Assembly (NCBI GenBank): GCA_030765665.1
Contig: JAVCCD010000205.1
Span: forward strand, 1-7,387
Source: Candidatus Tenebribacter mawsonii
GTDB lineage: Bacteria; Cloacimonadota; Cloacimonadia; Cloacimonadales; TCS61
DNA length: 7,387 bases
Direction of reading: 5' to 3'
The position numbers and the translations under genes are program-made. The notes below the pieces were generated by a model that ran no database searches, had not been told where the DNA came from, and saw nothing but the letters and a program-made list of their open reading frames with translations. Shown piece after piece: positions 7,262 to 7,387 of this stretch. Each line of letters opens with the position of its first letter. Within the stretch, counting starts at the first letter, position 1.

Positions 7262-7387
7262 TTCTATGTCTAATTATCAATGATGCAACTATTAGTAAAA
7301 ATGAATAATCGAATTTGTATGTCAAGAATATTAGTATTTGTAGGCATCCCCCGAAAATTTTTCAAAATTCTTGAATCCACAATTGCA

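Larger units (their letters stand above)
7053..7387. other. Noncoding control region upstream of the operon
   Basis: These 335 bases hold no convincing complete gene. From the ATPase start outward there is a leader of ~120 bp with only a weak hairpin (7106-7128), then two inverted repeats (7181-7199, 7211-7244) with candidate promoters on both strands, then ~140 bp of AT-rich DNA with short open frames running off the right edge. Candidate regulators of the island may lie just to the right of the window. Confidence 0.6.

Noticed and set aside
7298..7325. A second leftward promoter with TTGACA at 7325-7320
   Set aside because: The only reasonable -10 (TACTAAT) is about 22 bp away, too far for a normal spacer.
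1..7387. CRISPR array, tRNA, rRNA or insertion sequence
   Set aside because: I saw no regularly spaced direct repeats, no tRNA-like cloverleaf, no rRNA-like sequence and no transposase motifs. Almost all of the window is covered by the three genes.

Overview
The window is AT-rich DNA of bacterial type, with tightly packed genes that all read leftward (minus strand). All three visible starts have good Shine-Dalgarno sequences. Together with the low GC and Lys/Ile/Asn-rich proteins this suggests an anaerobic or environmental lineage outside the classical SD-poor Bacteroidetes, but the sequence does not fix the taxon.

Layout in the direction of transcription (right to left): (a) 7387-7053, a noncoding control region with two related inverted repeats and candidate promoters pointing both ways; (b) 7052-2856, a 1398-residue P-loop ATPase of the BrxC/DUF6079-like kind, whose first ~155 residues look like a fused, degenerate BrxF-type domain; (c) 2840-198, an 880-residue Zn-ribbon DNA methyltransferase of the COG1743/PglXI-like kind; (d) 196-1, the first 65 residues of a small protein with a helix-turn-helix, cut by the window edge. 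The junctions are 15 bp and 1 bp, so b-c-d form one operon with likely translational coupling.

The best reading is the upstream half of a phage-defence operon resembling BREX type 3 (brxF-brxC-pglXI-brxHII-pglZ-brxA). The ATPase and the modification methylase are in the expected order, the first two type 3 genes would be fused into one, and a HTH protein stands where the helicase gene would normally follow. In such systems the methylase marks host DNA and the large ATPase is thought to take part in recognising or excluding unmarked phage DNA. PglZ and the helicase are not in the window, so the BREX assignment is an inference from two proteins and their order. The alternative is a related but separate ATPase-plus-methylase defence system.
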